This document shows, piece after piece, positions 34,273 to 42,863 of a DNA stretch of 64,000 bases; position 1 is the stretch's first letter, and each line of letters opens with the position of its first letter. Both the position numbers and the translations under genes were made by a program. The notes below the pieces were generated by a model. That model saw only the letters and a list, made by a program, of their open reading frames with translations, did no database searches and was not told the DNA's origin. This DNA comes from Mycobacterium palustre (GTDB lineage: Bacteria; Actinomycetota; Actinomycetes; Mycobacteriales; Mycobacteriaceae): positions 30,982-94,981 of the forward strand of contig NZ_LQPJ01000100.1 in the NCBI RefSeq assembly GCF_002101785.1, written 5' to 3'.

Positions 34273-36564
34273 CTAGCCTTCCTTGGTGATCAGCTTGCGC
34301 AGCGCGACGCGGTCGGGCGCCAGCAGCTCGTCGATGCGCGGGCGGTTCACCTCGGCGACGATGATCTCTCCGACCTCCTGATTGACCTCGCTGAAGATGC
34401 CGTGCGACTTCATCTTCGAGGTCTGATACAGGTTGTCCTCGGTCGGCGTGACGTAGTAGACAGCGTCGGCCTTGAAGCGGTGCACGAGCCACAGATGGAT
34501 CAGCGTCATCAGCCGCTTCTGGCGCAGCTTCTCGGCGAACGTGTTCTGGTCGCGCACCGTGAGGATGCTGCGGCCGTGGCGGTCCTTGATGGGGTCGAAG
34601 ACGACGTTGGCCAGCTGCTCGTCATCGTTGCCGTGGATACCGAGCACCAGCACGTCGGAGCCGGGCCGGCGCGGCCGCAGCTGCACACGCAGCTTCTCGC
34701 CGAGCTGGTAGTGCTCGCTCCACAGCGCCAGCCACTCCTCCAGCAGCTTCTTCGGCACCTCGGTCTGCACGAGATGCTGATGCTGGGTGGAGCCCTTGCC
34801 CATGGCCTTGGTGGTCGCGGTGCGGCCCGACGAGGCGGCCAGCGCGGCGTCGCTGCGTGGGCCGCCGACCAAGGTTTGCGGAGTGCGGTAAGGGGATTCG
34901 ACGAGGCGCATCTTGCGCTGCAGGCGGGCCAGCGCCAGCATGCCGTCCTGGCGCAGCGAGGTGGCGAACTCCTCGGCGGCGACGCCGTCGATCTGGTGCC
35001 CGCCGTAGGTGATGAAGTTGAAGACGAAGCCCATCTTGCCCAGCTCCTCGGGGAAGCGCCTCATCTCCTCGTCGGTCATCCCGGTGGTGTCCCAGTTGAA
35101 CGACGGCGAAAGGTTGTAGGCCAGCATCTGGTCGGGGAACTCGGCGTGGATCGCGTCGGCGAACTGCCGGGCGTCGGCGAGGTCGGCGGTCTTGGTCTCC
35201 ATCCAGAGGATGTCGGCGAACGGCGCGGCCGCAAGCGACTTCTCGATCGCGTAGGGAATGCCGCCGCGGATCTGGTAGTAACCCTCCGGGGTCTTGGCCA
35301 GCTCGCAGTCCCAGGGGCAGCTGACGCCCAGTTCCTTGGCCTTATGCGTGGCCTCGTAGAGCGAAGCCCGCTCCGCGAACCGGCGCCATTCGTCGGGGGT
35401 CATGCTGGCCGGTTCGTCGCCCTCGCTTTCGCCGAACGCGAGCACCTCGGCGACGGCTTCGCCGTACGTCATCAGCCCGGCGTCGTCCTCCCAGGCCGCG
35501 ACGAAACGGGACTCGACCTGGTCGAAGAGGTCGTCGATCGATTGCCGCCCGTCCTCGCGCCAGGTGTTGACGGCATCGGATATCAGGCCCTGAATCCCTT
35601 GGCGCTCAAGCCATGCGGTGGCACCGGCGTATTCGGCGTCGGACATCGCGTAGAGCAGATGGCCGTTGAGCTCCTTAACGCCCAGCTCGTAAAAGCGCCG
35701 GACCAGCGCCAAGAAGCAGGCCTTGTATGACGGGATGTTCACGTTGGTGGCGCCGAGCAAAAACGGCTGGTCGCGCTCGTCGGCGCGGCTGTCCAACAGG
35801 TTGGCCGCCTCGGCGTCGGTGCGCGCCACGATGATCCCCGGCACCCGCATCACGTCGAGCTGGAAGCGAGCGGCGTTGAGCCGCTTGATCTGTTCGTCGG
35901 ACGGCACCAGCACCTTACCGCCCTGGTGGCCGCACTTCTTGGTGCCCGGGCGCTGGTCCTCGATGTGGTACCCCGGCACGCCGACCTCGACGAAGCGGCG
36001 GATCAGGTTGCGCACGTGCGGATCGCCGCCATGGCCGGTGTCGGCGTCGGCGATGATGAACGGCCGGAAGTCATAGGCCGGGGTCGCCGCGCGCTGCCGC
36101 TCGCTCATGTGCAGGCGCTGGTAGTGCTGGTTGCGGTCGGCGGTCAGCAGGGCCCGCACCAACACCGCGGCCTCGTCGGGCACCTGGCTCAGCGGGTAAC
36201 TGGCCAGGTCGGGTCCCGGGTCCTCGGTGGTGGAGCCCTTGGCCGAGGTCGCCCAGCCACCTAGGTAGATCCCCTCGATCCCCATCCGCTTCATGCTGAC
36301 CGCCTGACCGGGCGAGTACGGCCCGAAGGTGGTGATGCTCTTTTTGGCGGCGAACAGTTCTCGCAGCCGCTTGTAGAAGGCGGTCGCGGCCTCCCGGGCG
36401 ACGGTGTAGTCGGTGGGGATCGTGCCGCGCTGTTCCACGACTTGGCGCGCCGTGTAGAGGCGAGTGATCCCCTCGAAGCGAGGGTCGTCGAAGTACTGCT
36501 GCGTGGCGGCCACATCCTGTTCGAACGGTGTGCGGACCTCGGTGTCCTTCTCGATGATGGCCAT
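34273..36564 (-). CDS. aceA2: Isocitrate lyase 2 (AceA2)
   Basis: 763 aa, the long mycobacterial isocitrate lyase with an additional C-terminal domain. It splits isocitrate into glyoxylate and succinate and can also act as methylisocitrate lyase in propionate metabolism. The catalytic motif KKCGH is present in [11 protein letters not shown], with ADADTGHGG for metal binding and [20 protein letters not shown]. The start has GAGGAGC upstream. In M. tuberculosis H37Rv the gene is split in two (Rv1915/Rv1916); here it is uninterrupted, so functional enzyme is expected on fatty acid or cholesterol carbon. Confidence 0.95.
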   Translation of the reverse strand: MAIIEKDTEVRTPFEQDVAATQQYFDDPRFEGITRLYTARQVVEQRGTIPTDYTVAREAATAFYKRLRELFAAKKSITTFGPYSPGQAVSMKRMGIEGIYLGGWATSAKGSTTEDPGPDLASYPLSQVPDEAAVLVRALLTADRNQHYQRLHMSERQRAATPAYDFRPFIIADADTGHGGDPHVRNLIRRFVEVGVPGYHIEDQRPGTKKCGHQGGKVLVPSDEQIKRLNAARFQLDVMRVPGIIVARTDAEAANLLDSRADERDQPFLLGATNVNIPSYKACFLALVRRFYELGVKELNGHLLYAMSDAEYAGATAWLERQGIQGLISDAVNTWREDGRQSIDDLFDQVESRFVAAWEDDAGLMTYGEAVAEVLAFGESEGDEPASMTPDEWRRFAERASLYEATHKAKELGVSCPWDCELAKTPEGYYQIRGGIPYAIEKSLAAAPFADILWMETKTADLADARQFADAIHAEFPDQMLAYNLSPSFNWDTTGMTDEEMRRFPEELGKMGFVFNFITYGGHQIDGVAAEEFATSLRQDGMLALARLQRKMRLVESPYRTPQTLVGGPRSDAALAASSGRTATTKAMGKGSTQHQHLVQTEVPKKLLEEWLALWSEHYQLGEKLRVQLRPRRPGSDVLVLGIHGNDDEQLANVVFDPIKDRHGRSILTVRDQNTFAEKLRQKRLMTLIHLWLVHRFKADAVYYVTPTEDNLYQTSKMKSHGIFSEVNQEVGEIIVAEVNRPRIDELLAPDRVALRKLITKEG

Positions 36565-36711
36565 GGCGCTCAGCTCCTCTACGGCTCCTCTACGGCGCGA
36601 ATTCGCTGATCGCGAGTCTATCCCCGGGCCAGGCGGTTCAATCAGCCGTTGCGGTGCCGGTGCGAAACCGTTGCCGTGCGCCGTCGCGCTTACCGTCGTG
36701 CCGGCGAACGC

Positions 36712-37491
36712 CTAGCCCGCGTCAAGCCCGGCGCGCCGGGCCAGCCAGTCGCGCTGCCTGCGCACGAATCCCGCGTCGACAACATCGCCGTGACCCGGCA
36801 CGTAGACCCCGTCGCCACCACCCATTGCGAGCACCCGATCCAGCGTCGCCGGCCAGGCCGCGACGTCGGAATCGGCGTCGATCGCCGGATCGGCGGACTC
36901 CTCGACGAGGTCACCGGTGAACACCACGGCCCGGTCACCCTGCCCCGTCGCCGGTGCGACCACCACCAAGTCCGACGCGGTGTGGCCGCGGCCCGGATGC
37001 GCGATGGTGACGGTGCGGCCGCCGAGGTCGACGACGGCGTCGGTGATCCCGTGCGGCGGCGGCCGCAAGGCCGCGATCGCGCGGTCGACCTCCGCGGGGT
37101 CCGCGCCGTGTTCCACGGCGTCGCGGCGCAGGTCGTCGGCTGCCGTCGCCAGACATCCGGCCACCTCGGGCGCGCAGTACACGGTCGCCCCGGCGAACGC
37201 CGAGGACCCCAGGACGTGGTCAAAGTGCTTGTGCGTCAACACGACATGCGTGACCGGGCCTCCGGCGATGCGGCGCACGCCGGCGTCGATCGCGGCCGCC
37301 TCGATAAGCGTCGTTCCGGTGTCGACGAGCAGCGTACCGGTGCGGCCGCGCACCAGCCCGACCGTGACGTCGCAGAACGGCAACCGGCAGCGGTGCACCC
37401 CGGCGGCCAGGCGTTCCCAGGCCAAACGCACAAAGGGAAGGTAGCGGCCGGGTCGCGATCCCGCCGCGAATATGTCGGAAAATGTTGACAT
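36712..37491 (-). CDS. Metallo-beta-lactamase-fold hydrolase
   Basis: 259 aa metallohydrolase. The metal-binding signature HxHxDH is complete (VLTHKHFDHVLGS), with further ligands in HPGRGHTASDLVVV, TGDLVEESADP and PGHGD. The start at 37491 overlaps one edge of the inverted repeat shared with the divergent ArsR gene, so expression is probably controlled by it. Substrate unknown; the fold covers thioesterases, lactonases and glyoxalase II. Position fits Rv1913. Confidence 0.83.
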   Translation of the reverse strand: MSTFSDIFAAGSRPGRYLPFVRLAWERLAAGVHRCRLPFCDVTVGLVRGRTGTLLVDTGTTLIEAAAIDAGVRRIAGGPVTHVVLTHKHFDHVLGSSAFAGATVYCAPEVAGCLATAADDLRRDAVEHGADPAEVDRAIAALRPPPHGITDAVVDLGGRTVTIAHPGRGHTASDLVVVAPATGQGDRAVVFTGDLVEESADPAIDADSDVAAWPATLDRVLAMGGGDGVYVPGHGDVVDAGFVRRQRDWLARRAGLDAG

Positions 37492-37507
37492 GTCGGAATT
37501 TTCCGAC
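37492..37507. promoter_or_regulatory. ArsR-type operator, 7-2-7 inverted repeat
   Basis: GTCGGAA-TT-TTCCGAC, perfectly symmetrical, lying between the metallohydrolase start (37491) and the ArsR start (37522). A half-site, ATGTCGGAAAATG, occurs again at about 37473-37485, inside the first codons of the hydrolase. The ArsR protein next door is the likely binder, giving coupled control of the divergent genes. Confidence 0.68.
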
Positions 37508-37521
37508 GTATTGTTGCCCGC

Positions 37522-37836
37522 GTGGCCACCGCCGATCGGGTCTTCCTCGCCCTGGCGAATCCGGTGCGCCGGGAGCTGTTGGAGATCCTCGCCGGGCGGC
37601 CCCTGTCCGCCGGCGAGCTCAGCGACCGATTCGAGCTCAGCCGCCCGGCGGTCGCCGAGCACCTCAAAGTGCTCCGGGACGCCGGGCTGGTGGCCGACGA
37701 GCCGCACGGCCGCCGGCGCATCTACCGCCTGACGGCAGAGCCGCTGGCGGAGCTGGGTTCGTGGCTGCATCCGTTCGAAAGGTTTTGGCGCGACCGGCTG
37801 GCCAGGCTCGCCGAGACGGCAGAGGAGTTGCAATGA
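37522..37836 (+). CDS. ArsR-family transcriptional regulator
   Basis: 104 aa winged-helix repressor: RVFLALANPVRRELLEILAG, then LSAGELSDRFELSRPAVAEHLKVLRDAGLV as the helix-turn-helix, followed by the wing GRRRIYRL. No metal-binding cysteine motif is visible, so it is of the non-metal subtype commonly paired with SRPBCC/AHSA1 proteins. Start GTG 37522. Its stop overlaps the next start (ATGA), so the pair is translationally coupled. Confidence 0.87.
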   Translation: MATADRVFLALANPVRRELLEILAGRPLSAGELSDRFELSRPAVAEHLKVLRDAGLVADEPHGRRRIYRLTAEPLAELGSWLHPFERFWRDRLARLAETAEELQ

Positions 37837-38255
37837 CCAAACCCGACGTGGCCGGCGAGACGCCCGCCACCATCCGGGTGGACCAGTTCGTGGCGGCGCC
37901 GCCGGAGAAGGTGTGGCGGCTGCTGACCGAACCGGAGCTGCTGCGGCGGTGGTGGGCCGAGGGCCAGGTGGCCGCGGTGGTCGGCCATCAGTTCACCCTG
38001 GACATGCCGGGCTACGGCAAGCAACCGTGCAAGGTGCTGGAGGTGGACCCGCCGCACCGCTTCGTCTACACCTTCACCCCGGCCTGGACGCTCACGTGGC
38101 GTCTGGAGCCCGAGGGTAACGGCACCCGAGTGTTCTTGGAGCACAGCGGTTTTGACTTGGACGAGACCAGGATGGCCCAGGCGTTCGATCGCATGGGCCG
38201 CGGCTGGCGCGACACCGTGCTCCCCCGGCTGGCCGACGTCGCCCTGCAAGCCTGA
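37833..38255 (+). CDS. SRPBCC (AHSA1-like) protein coupled to ArsR
   Basis: 140 aa START/AHSA1-like protein with the family start VDQFVAAPPEKVWRLLTEPELLRRWW and later VLEVDPPHRFVYTFTP. Four-base overlap with arsR. Such ArsR-SRPBCC pairs are common in actinobacteria and may sense and bind a hydrophobic or toxic ligand. The neighbouring metallohydrolase and reductase could act on the same compound. Specific ligand unknown. Confidence 0.82.
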   Translation: MTKPDVAGETPATIRVDQFVAAPPEKVWRLLTEPELLRRWWAEGQVAAVVGHQFTLDMPGYGKQPCKVLEVDPPHRFVYTFTPAWTLTWRLEPEGNGTRVFLEHSGFDLDETRMAQAFDRMGRGWRDTVLPRLADVALQA

Positions 38256-38270
38256 CGCCGGGCGGGCCCC

Positions 38271-39275
38271 ATGCGCGCAGTCGTCATCACCAGGCACGGC
38301 GACCCGTCGGTCCTGCGGGTCGAGCAGCGGCCGGACCCGCCGCCGCCCGCCCCGGGCCAGCTGCGCGTCGCGGTGCGCGCCGCGGGGGTCAACTTCGCCG
38401 ACCACCTCGCCCGCGCCGGCATGTATCCGGACGCGCCGAAACTCCCCGCGGTGGTCGGCTACGAGGTCGCCGGGACCGTCGAGGCCGTCGGCGACGGTGT
38501 CGATCCCAGCCGCATCGGGGAACGGGTCCTGGCCGGAACGAGGTTCGGCGGCTACGCCGAAATCGTCAACGTCGCGGCCGACGACTCCGTCGTCCTCCCC
38601 GACGCCTTGAGCTTCGAACAGGGCGCGGCCGTCCCGGTCAACTACGCGACCGCGTGGGCGGCGCTGCACGGGTACGGATCGCTGCGCGCCGGCGAACGGG
38701 TGCTGGTCCACGCCGCGGCGGGCGGCGTCGGCATCGCGGCGGTCCAGTTCGCCAAGGCGGCCGGCGCCGAAGTGCACGGCACGGCGTCGCCCGCAAAGCA
38801 TCAGAGGCTGGCCGAACTCGGGGTGGACCGGGCGATCGACTACCGCCGCGACGGCTGGTGGGAGGGGCTCGGCGCGTACGATCTTGTGCTCGACGCGCTG
38901 GGCGGCACGTCGCTGCGCCGGTCTTATGCGCTGCTGCGCCCCGGCGGAAGGCTTGTGGCGTACGGGATTTCGAACTTGCAGCACGGCGAGAAGCGCTCGC
39001 TACGCGGAGCCGCGCCGCACGCCCTGGCGATGTTGCGCGGCTTTAACCTGATCGACCAACTGTCAGAGTCCAAGGCCGTGATCGGGCTGAACATGCTGCG
39101 GTTGTGGGACGACCGCGGCACCCTCGAGCCTTGGATCACCCCGCTTGCCACGGCGCTCGACGACCAGACGATCGCCCCCGTGGTCCACGCGGCGGTGCCG
39201 TTCGCCGAGGCGCCGCGGGCGCACCGCATGCTGGCGGCCCGGGAGAACGTCGGCAAGGTCGTTTTGGTGCCCTAA
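38271..39275 (+). CDS. fadB5: Quinone-type MDR oxidoreductase FadB5
   Basis: 334 aa zinc-independent medium-chain dehydrogenase (quinone reductase/VAT1-like): MRAVVITRHGDPSVLRVEQ, AAGVNFADHLARAGMYP, VNYATAWAALHGYGSLRAGE, and cofactor loop HAAAGGVGIAAVQFAKAAG near residue 150. It follows the SRPBCC gene by 15 bases, so it likely belongs to the ArsR operon. Length, order and neighbours fit Rv1912c (fadB5), which is annotated as an oxidoreductase. True substrate unknown. Confidence 0.8.
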   Translation: MRAVVITRHGDPSVLRVEQRPDPPPPAPGQLRVAVRAAGVNFADHLARAGMYPDAPKLPAVVGYEVAGTVEAVGDGVDPSRIGERVLAGTRFGGYAEIVNVAADDSVVLPDALSFEQGAAVPVNYATAWAALHGYGSLRAGERVLVHAAAGGVGIAAVQFAKAAGAEVHGTASPAKHQRLAELGVDRAIDYRRDGWWEGLGAYDLVLDALGGTSLRRSYALLRPGGRLVAYGISNLQHGEKRSLRGAAPHALAMLRGFNLIDQLSESKAVIGLNMLRLWDDRGTLEPWITPLATALDDQTIAPVVHAAVPFAEAPRAHRMLAARENVGKVVLVP

Positions 39276-39317
39276 GTTCCCAAGTTTCAGCGCCGCCGCA
39301 GTGGCTATCTAAACGGC

Positions 39318-39761
39318 ATGGCTATCACCGAATCCCGCGAGGTCGTCATCGAGGCGACGCCCGACCAGATCATGGAGGTGCTGTTCGACCTCGAGTCGCT
39401 CACCGAGTGGTCGTCGTTTCACAAGAAGGTCGAGGTTTTAGAACGGGACGAGCGGGGCCACCCCACCAGGTCTCGGCAAGCCGTCAAGATCGTGGGCGTG
39501 ACCGACGAACAGGTGCTCGACTACACCGTGCGCGACGACGGGGTGAGCTGGACGCTGGTGAGCGCCAAACAACAGCGGGGCCAAGAGGGCCGGTACACGC
39601 TCAAACCCGAAGGCGACGCCACGCGGGTGCATTTCCAACTCACCGTAGACCCGGCCGTGCCCATCCCCGGATTTTTGGTCAAAAGGGGGGCCAAGGGACT
39701 GATGGAAACGGCGACCGACGGGCTGCGCCAGCGCGTGCTGGCCGTCAAGCGCGGCAAGTAG
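39318..39761 (+). CDS. SRPBCC family protein
   Basis: 147 aa START-like fold: [20 protein letters not shown] at the N-terminus, [20 protein letters not shown], a strand pair ending in [13 protein letters not shown], and a C-terminal helix ([19 protein letters not shown]). Typical mycobacterial polyketide cyclase/dehydrase-like protein without a recognisable catalytic centre. Third SRPBCC-fold gene of the window. Confidence 0.78.
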   Translation: MAITESREVVIEATPDQIMEVLFDLESLTEWSSFHKKVEVLERDERGHPTRSRQAVKIVGVTDEQVLDYTVRDDGVSWTLVSAKQQRGQEGRYTLKPEGDATRVHFQLTVDPAVPIPGFLVKRGAKGLMETATDGLRQRVLAVKRGK

Positions 39762-39801
39762 TCCCTTCCCCGGGCGCGCTCCGCGAGCGACACTGTGCTC
39801 T

Positions 39802-40410
39802 ATGACGTCGACACAGGTGCGCGTTTTTGGCCGGATCGCCGCGGCCATCGGCGGCGTGGCGCTCGTCGTCGCCGTGGCCGGCTGCGGCGGCCGCGGCGGC
39901 GCCCACCCGACGGCTCCCCCGGCGCCGACGGTGACGACCCTGGGCCGGACCGTTCCCATGGCGCCCGCCGGCGGGCCGCTGACGATCAGCAGCCCGGCCT
40001 TTCCCGACGGCGCCCCGATGCCGGCGCAGTACACCTGCAAGGGCGCCGACGTGGCCCCGCCGCTGACGTGGGCGGCGCCGGAGGGGGCGGCGCTCGTCGT
40101 CGACGACCCCGACGCCCCGCGCGGCCCCTACGTCCACTGGATCGTCGTGGGCATCCCGCCCGGCCCCGGCAGCACCGCGGATGGTCAGACGCCCGCCGGC
40201 GCGAGCAGCCTGCCCAACTCGGCCGGCCAGGCCGGATACAGCGGACCCTGCCCGCCCGCGGGCACCGGCGTGCACCACTACCGGTTCACCCTCTACCAAC
40301 TGCCCGCCAACTTCCAGCTGCCGCCGGGGCTCGTCGGCGCGCAAGCGGCACAAGCGATTGCGGGAGCCGCCGCGGCGCGGGCGCAAGTCACCGGAACGTT
40401 CGCAGGCTGA
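39802..40410 (+). CDS. lppC: PEBP-family lipoprotein LppC
   Basis: 202 aa lipoprotein with lipobox ending VAVAGC (C28), then a Pro/Thr linker and a YbhB/YbcL phosphatidylethanolamine-binding-like domain. The ligand-site motifs are [14 protein letters not shown] and [13 protein letters not shown], both intact. Position after fadB5 matches Rv1911c (lppC). Anchored in the cell envelope; ligand unknown. This is the last backbone gene before the accessory block. Confidence 0.83.
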   Translation: MTSTQVRVFGRIAAAIGGVALVVAVAGCGGRGGAHPTAPPAPTVTTLGRTVPMAPAGGPLTISSPAFPDGAPMPAQYTCKGADVAPPLTWAAPEGAALVVDDPDAPRGPYVHWIVVGIPPGPGSTADGQTPAGASSLPNSAGQAGYSGPCPPAGTGVHHYRFTLYQLPANFQLPPGLVGAQAAQAIAGAAAARAQVTGTFAG

Positions 40411-40440
40411 CGCGCCGGCCGCTTTTCGATCGACCCCGCG

Positions 40441-40989
40441 CTAACCGGTGGGCGTTCGGGTGGCCAGCCGAATCAGGCCGCGGCGCAACTTCTTGTCGCG
40501 CTTGCCCGCGGCGAGTTCGATCAGCGCGATCTCCGCGACCGCCGCGACCAAAAGCGCGGCGATCGGTTCCGGGGGCGCCCATCCCAGCGCGACCAGGTCT
40601 GGCGCGATCTGTGCGGCCGCACTTCCGTTGCGCGCGGCGACCAAATCGCTCAGCCCGGCCTCGGTGCGCGACTGAACCAGCAGCGCCTTGGTGGCCGGCT
40701 CGGCCAAGCACCCGTCGAGGTAGGCGTTCATCCCGGCTTCCAGCCGTTCGCGCCCCGGCGGTAGGTCGCCCCTGGCGGCGTCGATCGAGTCCTGCAGCTC
40801 GTCGTGGAACCTGGCGTGCAAGGCGCGCACGTATTCGGACCTGCTGGGCCAGTGCTGATAGAAGCTGCCCTTCGCCATCCCCGCCTCGGCGACGATCGCG
40901 TTGACCGAGATCCTGGCCAGGTCGGCGGTCCCCAGCAGGCGCTGCCCGGCGTCGAGCAACGCGTTGCGCCCCGGTTCGGGCGGCCTCAC
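40441..40989 (-). CDS. TetR-family regulator
   Basis: 182 aa TetR repressor. N-terminal HTH domain: ALLDAGQRLLGTADLARISVNAIVAEAGMAKGSFYQHWPSR lies within residues 10-50. The C-terminal domain is helical and variable, as usual. Start GTG 40989. It diverges from the alpha/beta hydrolase at 41191; the 24-bp palindrome between them is its probable operator. Likely controls the hydrolase and perhaps the FadD group. Confidence 0.86.
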   Translation of the reverse strand: MRPPEPGRNALLDAGQRLLGTADLARISVNAIVAEAGMAKGSFYQHWPSRSEYVRALHARFHDELQDSIDAARGDLPPGRERLEAGMNAYLDGCLAEPATKALLVQSRTEAGLSDLVAARNGSAAAQIAPDLVALGWAPPEPIAALLVAAVAEIALIELAAGKRDKKLRRGLIRLATRTPTG

Positions 40990-41150
40990 CGCGATCCCGC
41001 CTTGCGCCGGGCGCGGGCCGCCCCGGCCCCCGTCGGCGTATGCCGAGCGCGGCAGTGGGCCATCGTGTCCGCGAACGGCGCCTCGGGCGGCAAGGTCTGT
41101 CGCATCCCGGTTCCCTCCTTGTCATCGCCCGGCTACGGTTGTAGCGTACG

Positions 41151-41174
41151 GGTTGACCGACCAGTCGGTCAACC
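41151..41174. promoter_or_regulatory. TetR-type operator, 11-2-11 perfect palindrome
   Basis: GGTTGACCGAC-CA-GTCGGTCAACC. The core GACCGAC...GTCGGTC is typical of TetR-family operators. It lies 16 bases before the hydrolase ATG and about 160 bases from the TetR start, so binding would block the hydrolase promoter. Probable binder: the adjacent TetR protein. Confidence 0.75.
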
Positions 41175-41190
41175 TGTGAGAGGAACTTTC

Positions 41191-42024
41191 ATGGCGACTA
41201 TCCAAACCCGGGCGGGGCGCGTGGCCTACCACGAATCCGGCACTGGCCCAACGGTTTTGTTGCTGCATGCCACGTTGCACGACCGGCACGACTTCGATCC
41301 CATCGCCGAGAAGCTGGCCCGGAAGTACCGCACCATCGCGGTGGACTGGCCCGGGCACGGCGAATCCGATCCGCTCGTCTCCCCGATGGAGACCAGCTCG
41401 CCGCTCTTCGCCGACGTGCTCGAAGACGTCGTGGACGGCCTGGAGCTGTCCCGGGTGACGTTGATCGGGAATTCGGTGGGCGGGTTTGCGGCCGCGCGGC
41501 TGGCCATCAACCGCCCCGAGTGCGTCGCGGGTCTCGTCCTCGTCAACACTGGCGGGTTTGTTGCCCTGACTCCGATGGTTCGGGCCTTTTGCCGGGTGCT
41601 CGGCACGCCGGCGGTTTTCCGGCGCGTCGCTCCCCGGTTCGTCCGCGGCTACATGAAGGCCAGGACCGACAGCGACCGGCGGATCGTCGAGCGTACGACG
41701 GCGGTGGCGAAAACGCCCGAGGGCGCCCGCAATGGCGCGGCGCTGTGGCGAAACCACGCCACGGTGCCGCTAGAGCACGACCTGCGCGATCGCGCCGCGG
41801 AGCTGACCGCGCCCACGCTGATCGTCTGGGGCAAGAAGGACATCGCGATACCGCTGCGCGCCGGGCGCGCGACCCACGACGCGATTCACGGTTCGCGGCT
41901 CGAACTCTTCGACACCGGGCACGTCGTCTTTTCCTCGGATCCGGACGGCTTTCTGGCCGTCGTGGAACCGTTCGTGGCAACGGTGGTGGCCAACGCCGGT
42001 CTGGGCGCGCACCGAAACCCCTGA
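41191..42024 (+). CDS. Alpha/beta hydrolase
   Basis: 277 aa hydrolase with oxyanion region LLLHATLHDRHDF, nucleophile S95 in GNSVGG, acid in VWGKKDIAIP and histidine in DTGHVVFSSDP. Resembles meta-cleavage-product hydrolases and esterases. ATG 41191 has GAGAGGAAC upstream and follows the TetR palindrome directly. Cytoplasmic; substrate unknown. First + strand gene of the accessory block. Confidence 0.84.
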   Translation: MATIQTRAGRVAYHESGTGPTVLLLHATLHDRHDFDPIAEKLARKYRTIAVDWPGHGESDPLVSPMETSSPLFADVLEDVVDGLELSRVTLIGNSVGGFAAARLAINRPECVAGLVLVNTGGFVALTPMVRAFCRVLGTPAVFRRVAPRFVRGYMKARTDSDRRIVERTTAVAKTPEGARNGAALWRNHATVPLEHDLRDRAAELTAPTLIVWGKKDIAIPLRAGRATHDAIHGSRLELFDTGHVVFSSDPDGFLAVVEPFVATVVANAGLGAHRNP

Positions 42025-42131
42025 GCGGCGAGGCGGTCGGGCTCGTCCGAGACGTGCGTCCCGCGGCTGACATCGTCGCCGACATGGTCGCCGACGCCGC
42101 GCGGATCCTTAACCGGGCGGGGGCGCCGAGC

Positions 42132-42845
42132 TCAGTACAACGGTGACCAGTCCGACGTGCGCAGCAGGCGGCTCTCCCACTGGTCGCGGTAGCGGAGCGC
42201 CTCGAACATGTAGCTGCCGGGCGCGCGGTGTTCCGGCGGGACCTCCTTGGTGAGCAGATGCACAAGCGCCGCATAGTTATTCGAGTCGTCGATCTTTTGC
42301 CACAGCATGGCTTCGCGGCGCCGAGAGCTGCCGTGCGCGACCTGAAAGCACGCCTGAATCTCCAGGATGCGCATCCTGGCGGGCGCCTGGGACAGCGGCC
42401 GGTAGTAGATGTCGTGCCAGGACTGGATGTAGTCGTCCAGCGGCGCGTAGGGCCAGCCGGTGTCCTCCATGAACATCGTCAACGGGTGCGTCTCGCCGCC
42501 GGTCGGCACGCTGGACAGGTCGACGGTCTGCAGCGGTGACCAGGCCACGGGCAGCAGGAGCTTGCCCGTCACCTCGTGGCGCAGGTTGTCCAGCTCGCGC
42601 ATCCAGGGCCGAAGGTCGCCCGTCTGCGCGCGGCGCGCCAGCCGTTCCCACGCCGTGCCGTCGGTGATCCCGGTGATGGTGACGACGTTGTAGGAAACCC
42701 CGCTGCCGTGGGCGTGGTTGGTGTACCACAGCAGGCGCGCGTCGTCCCCGGCCGCCAGCGTGGGCATCCAACCCTCGCGGTAGGCGGCCTCGAATTCGTC
42801 CTGCCGCGCGCCCACCACCCGGTGGGTCTCGTGAAGAAACAGCAT
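42132..42845 (-). CDS. Dimeric alpha/beta-barrel-like (NIPSNAP-type) protein, paralogue A
   Basis: 237 aa, no characterised homologue recognised. The start MLFLHETHRVVGARQDEFEAAYREGWMPTL resembles one ferredoxin-like repeat of NIPSNAP/EthD proteins, and a second comparable half begins at HPLTMFMEDTGWPY, so an internal duplication of the barrel fold is likely. Conserved with paralogue B: AGDDARLLWYTNHAHGSG, AWERLARR, PEHRAPG and the tail SRLLRTSDWSPLY. Start ATG with AGGAGGG upstream. Lies 18 bases after the FadD gene in the same direction, forming an operon B-FadD-A. Confidence 0.62.
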   Translation of the reverse strand: MLFLHETHRVVGARQDEFEAAYREGWMPTLAAGDDARLLWYTNHAHGSGVSYNVVTITGITDGTAWERLARRAQTGDLRPWMRELDNLRHEVTGKLLLPVAWSPLQTVDLSSVPTGGETHPLTMFMEDTGWPYAPLDDYIQSWHDIYYRPLSQAPARMRILEIQACFQVAHGSSRRREAMLWQKIDDSNNYAALVHLLTKEVPPEHRAPGSYMFEALRYRDQWESRLLRTSDWSPLY

Positions 42846-42863
42846 CGGCCCTCCTGGTTTTGC

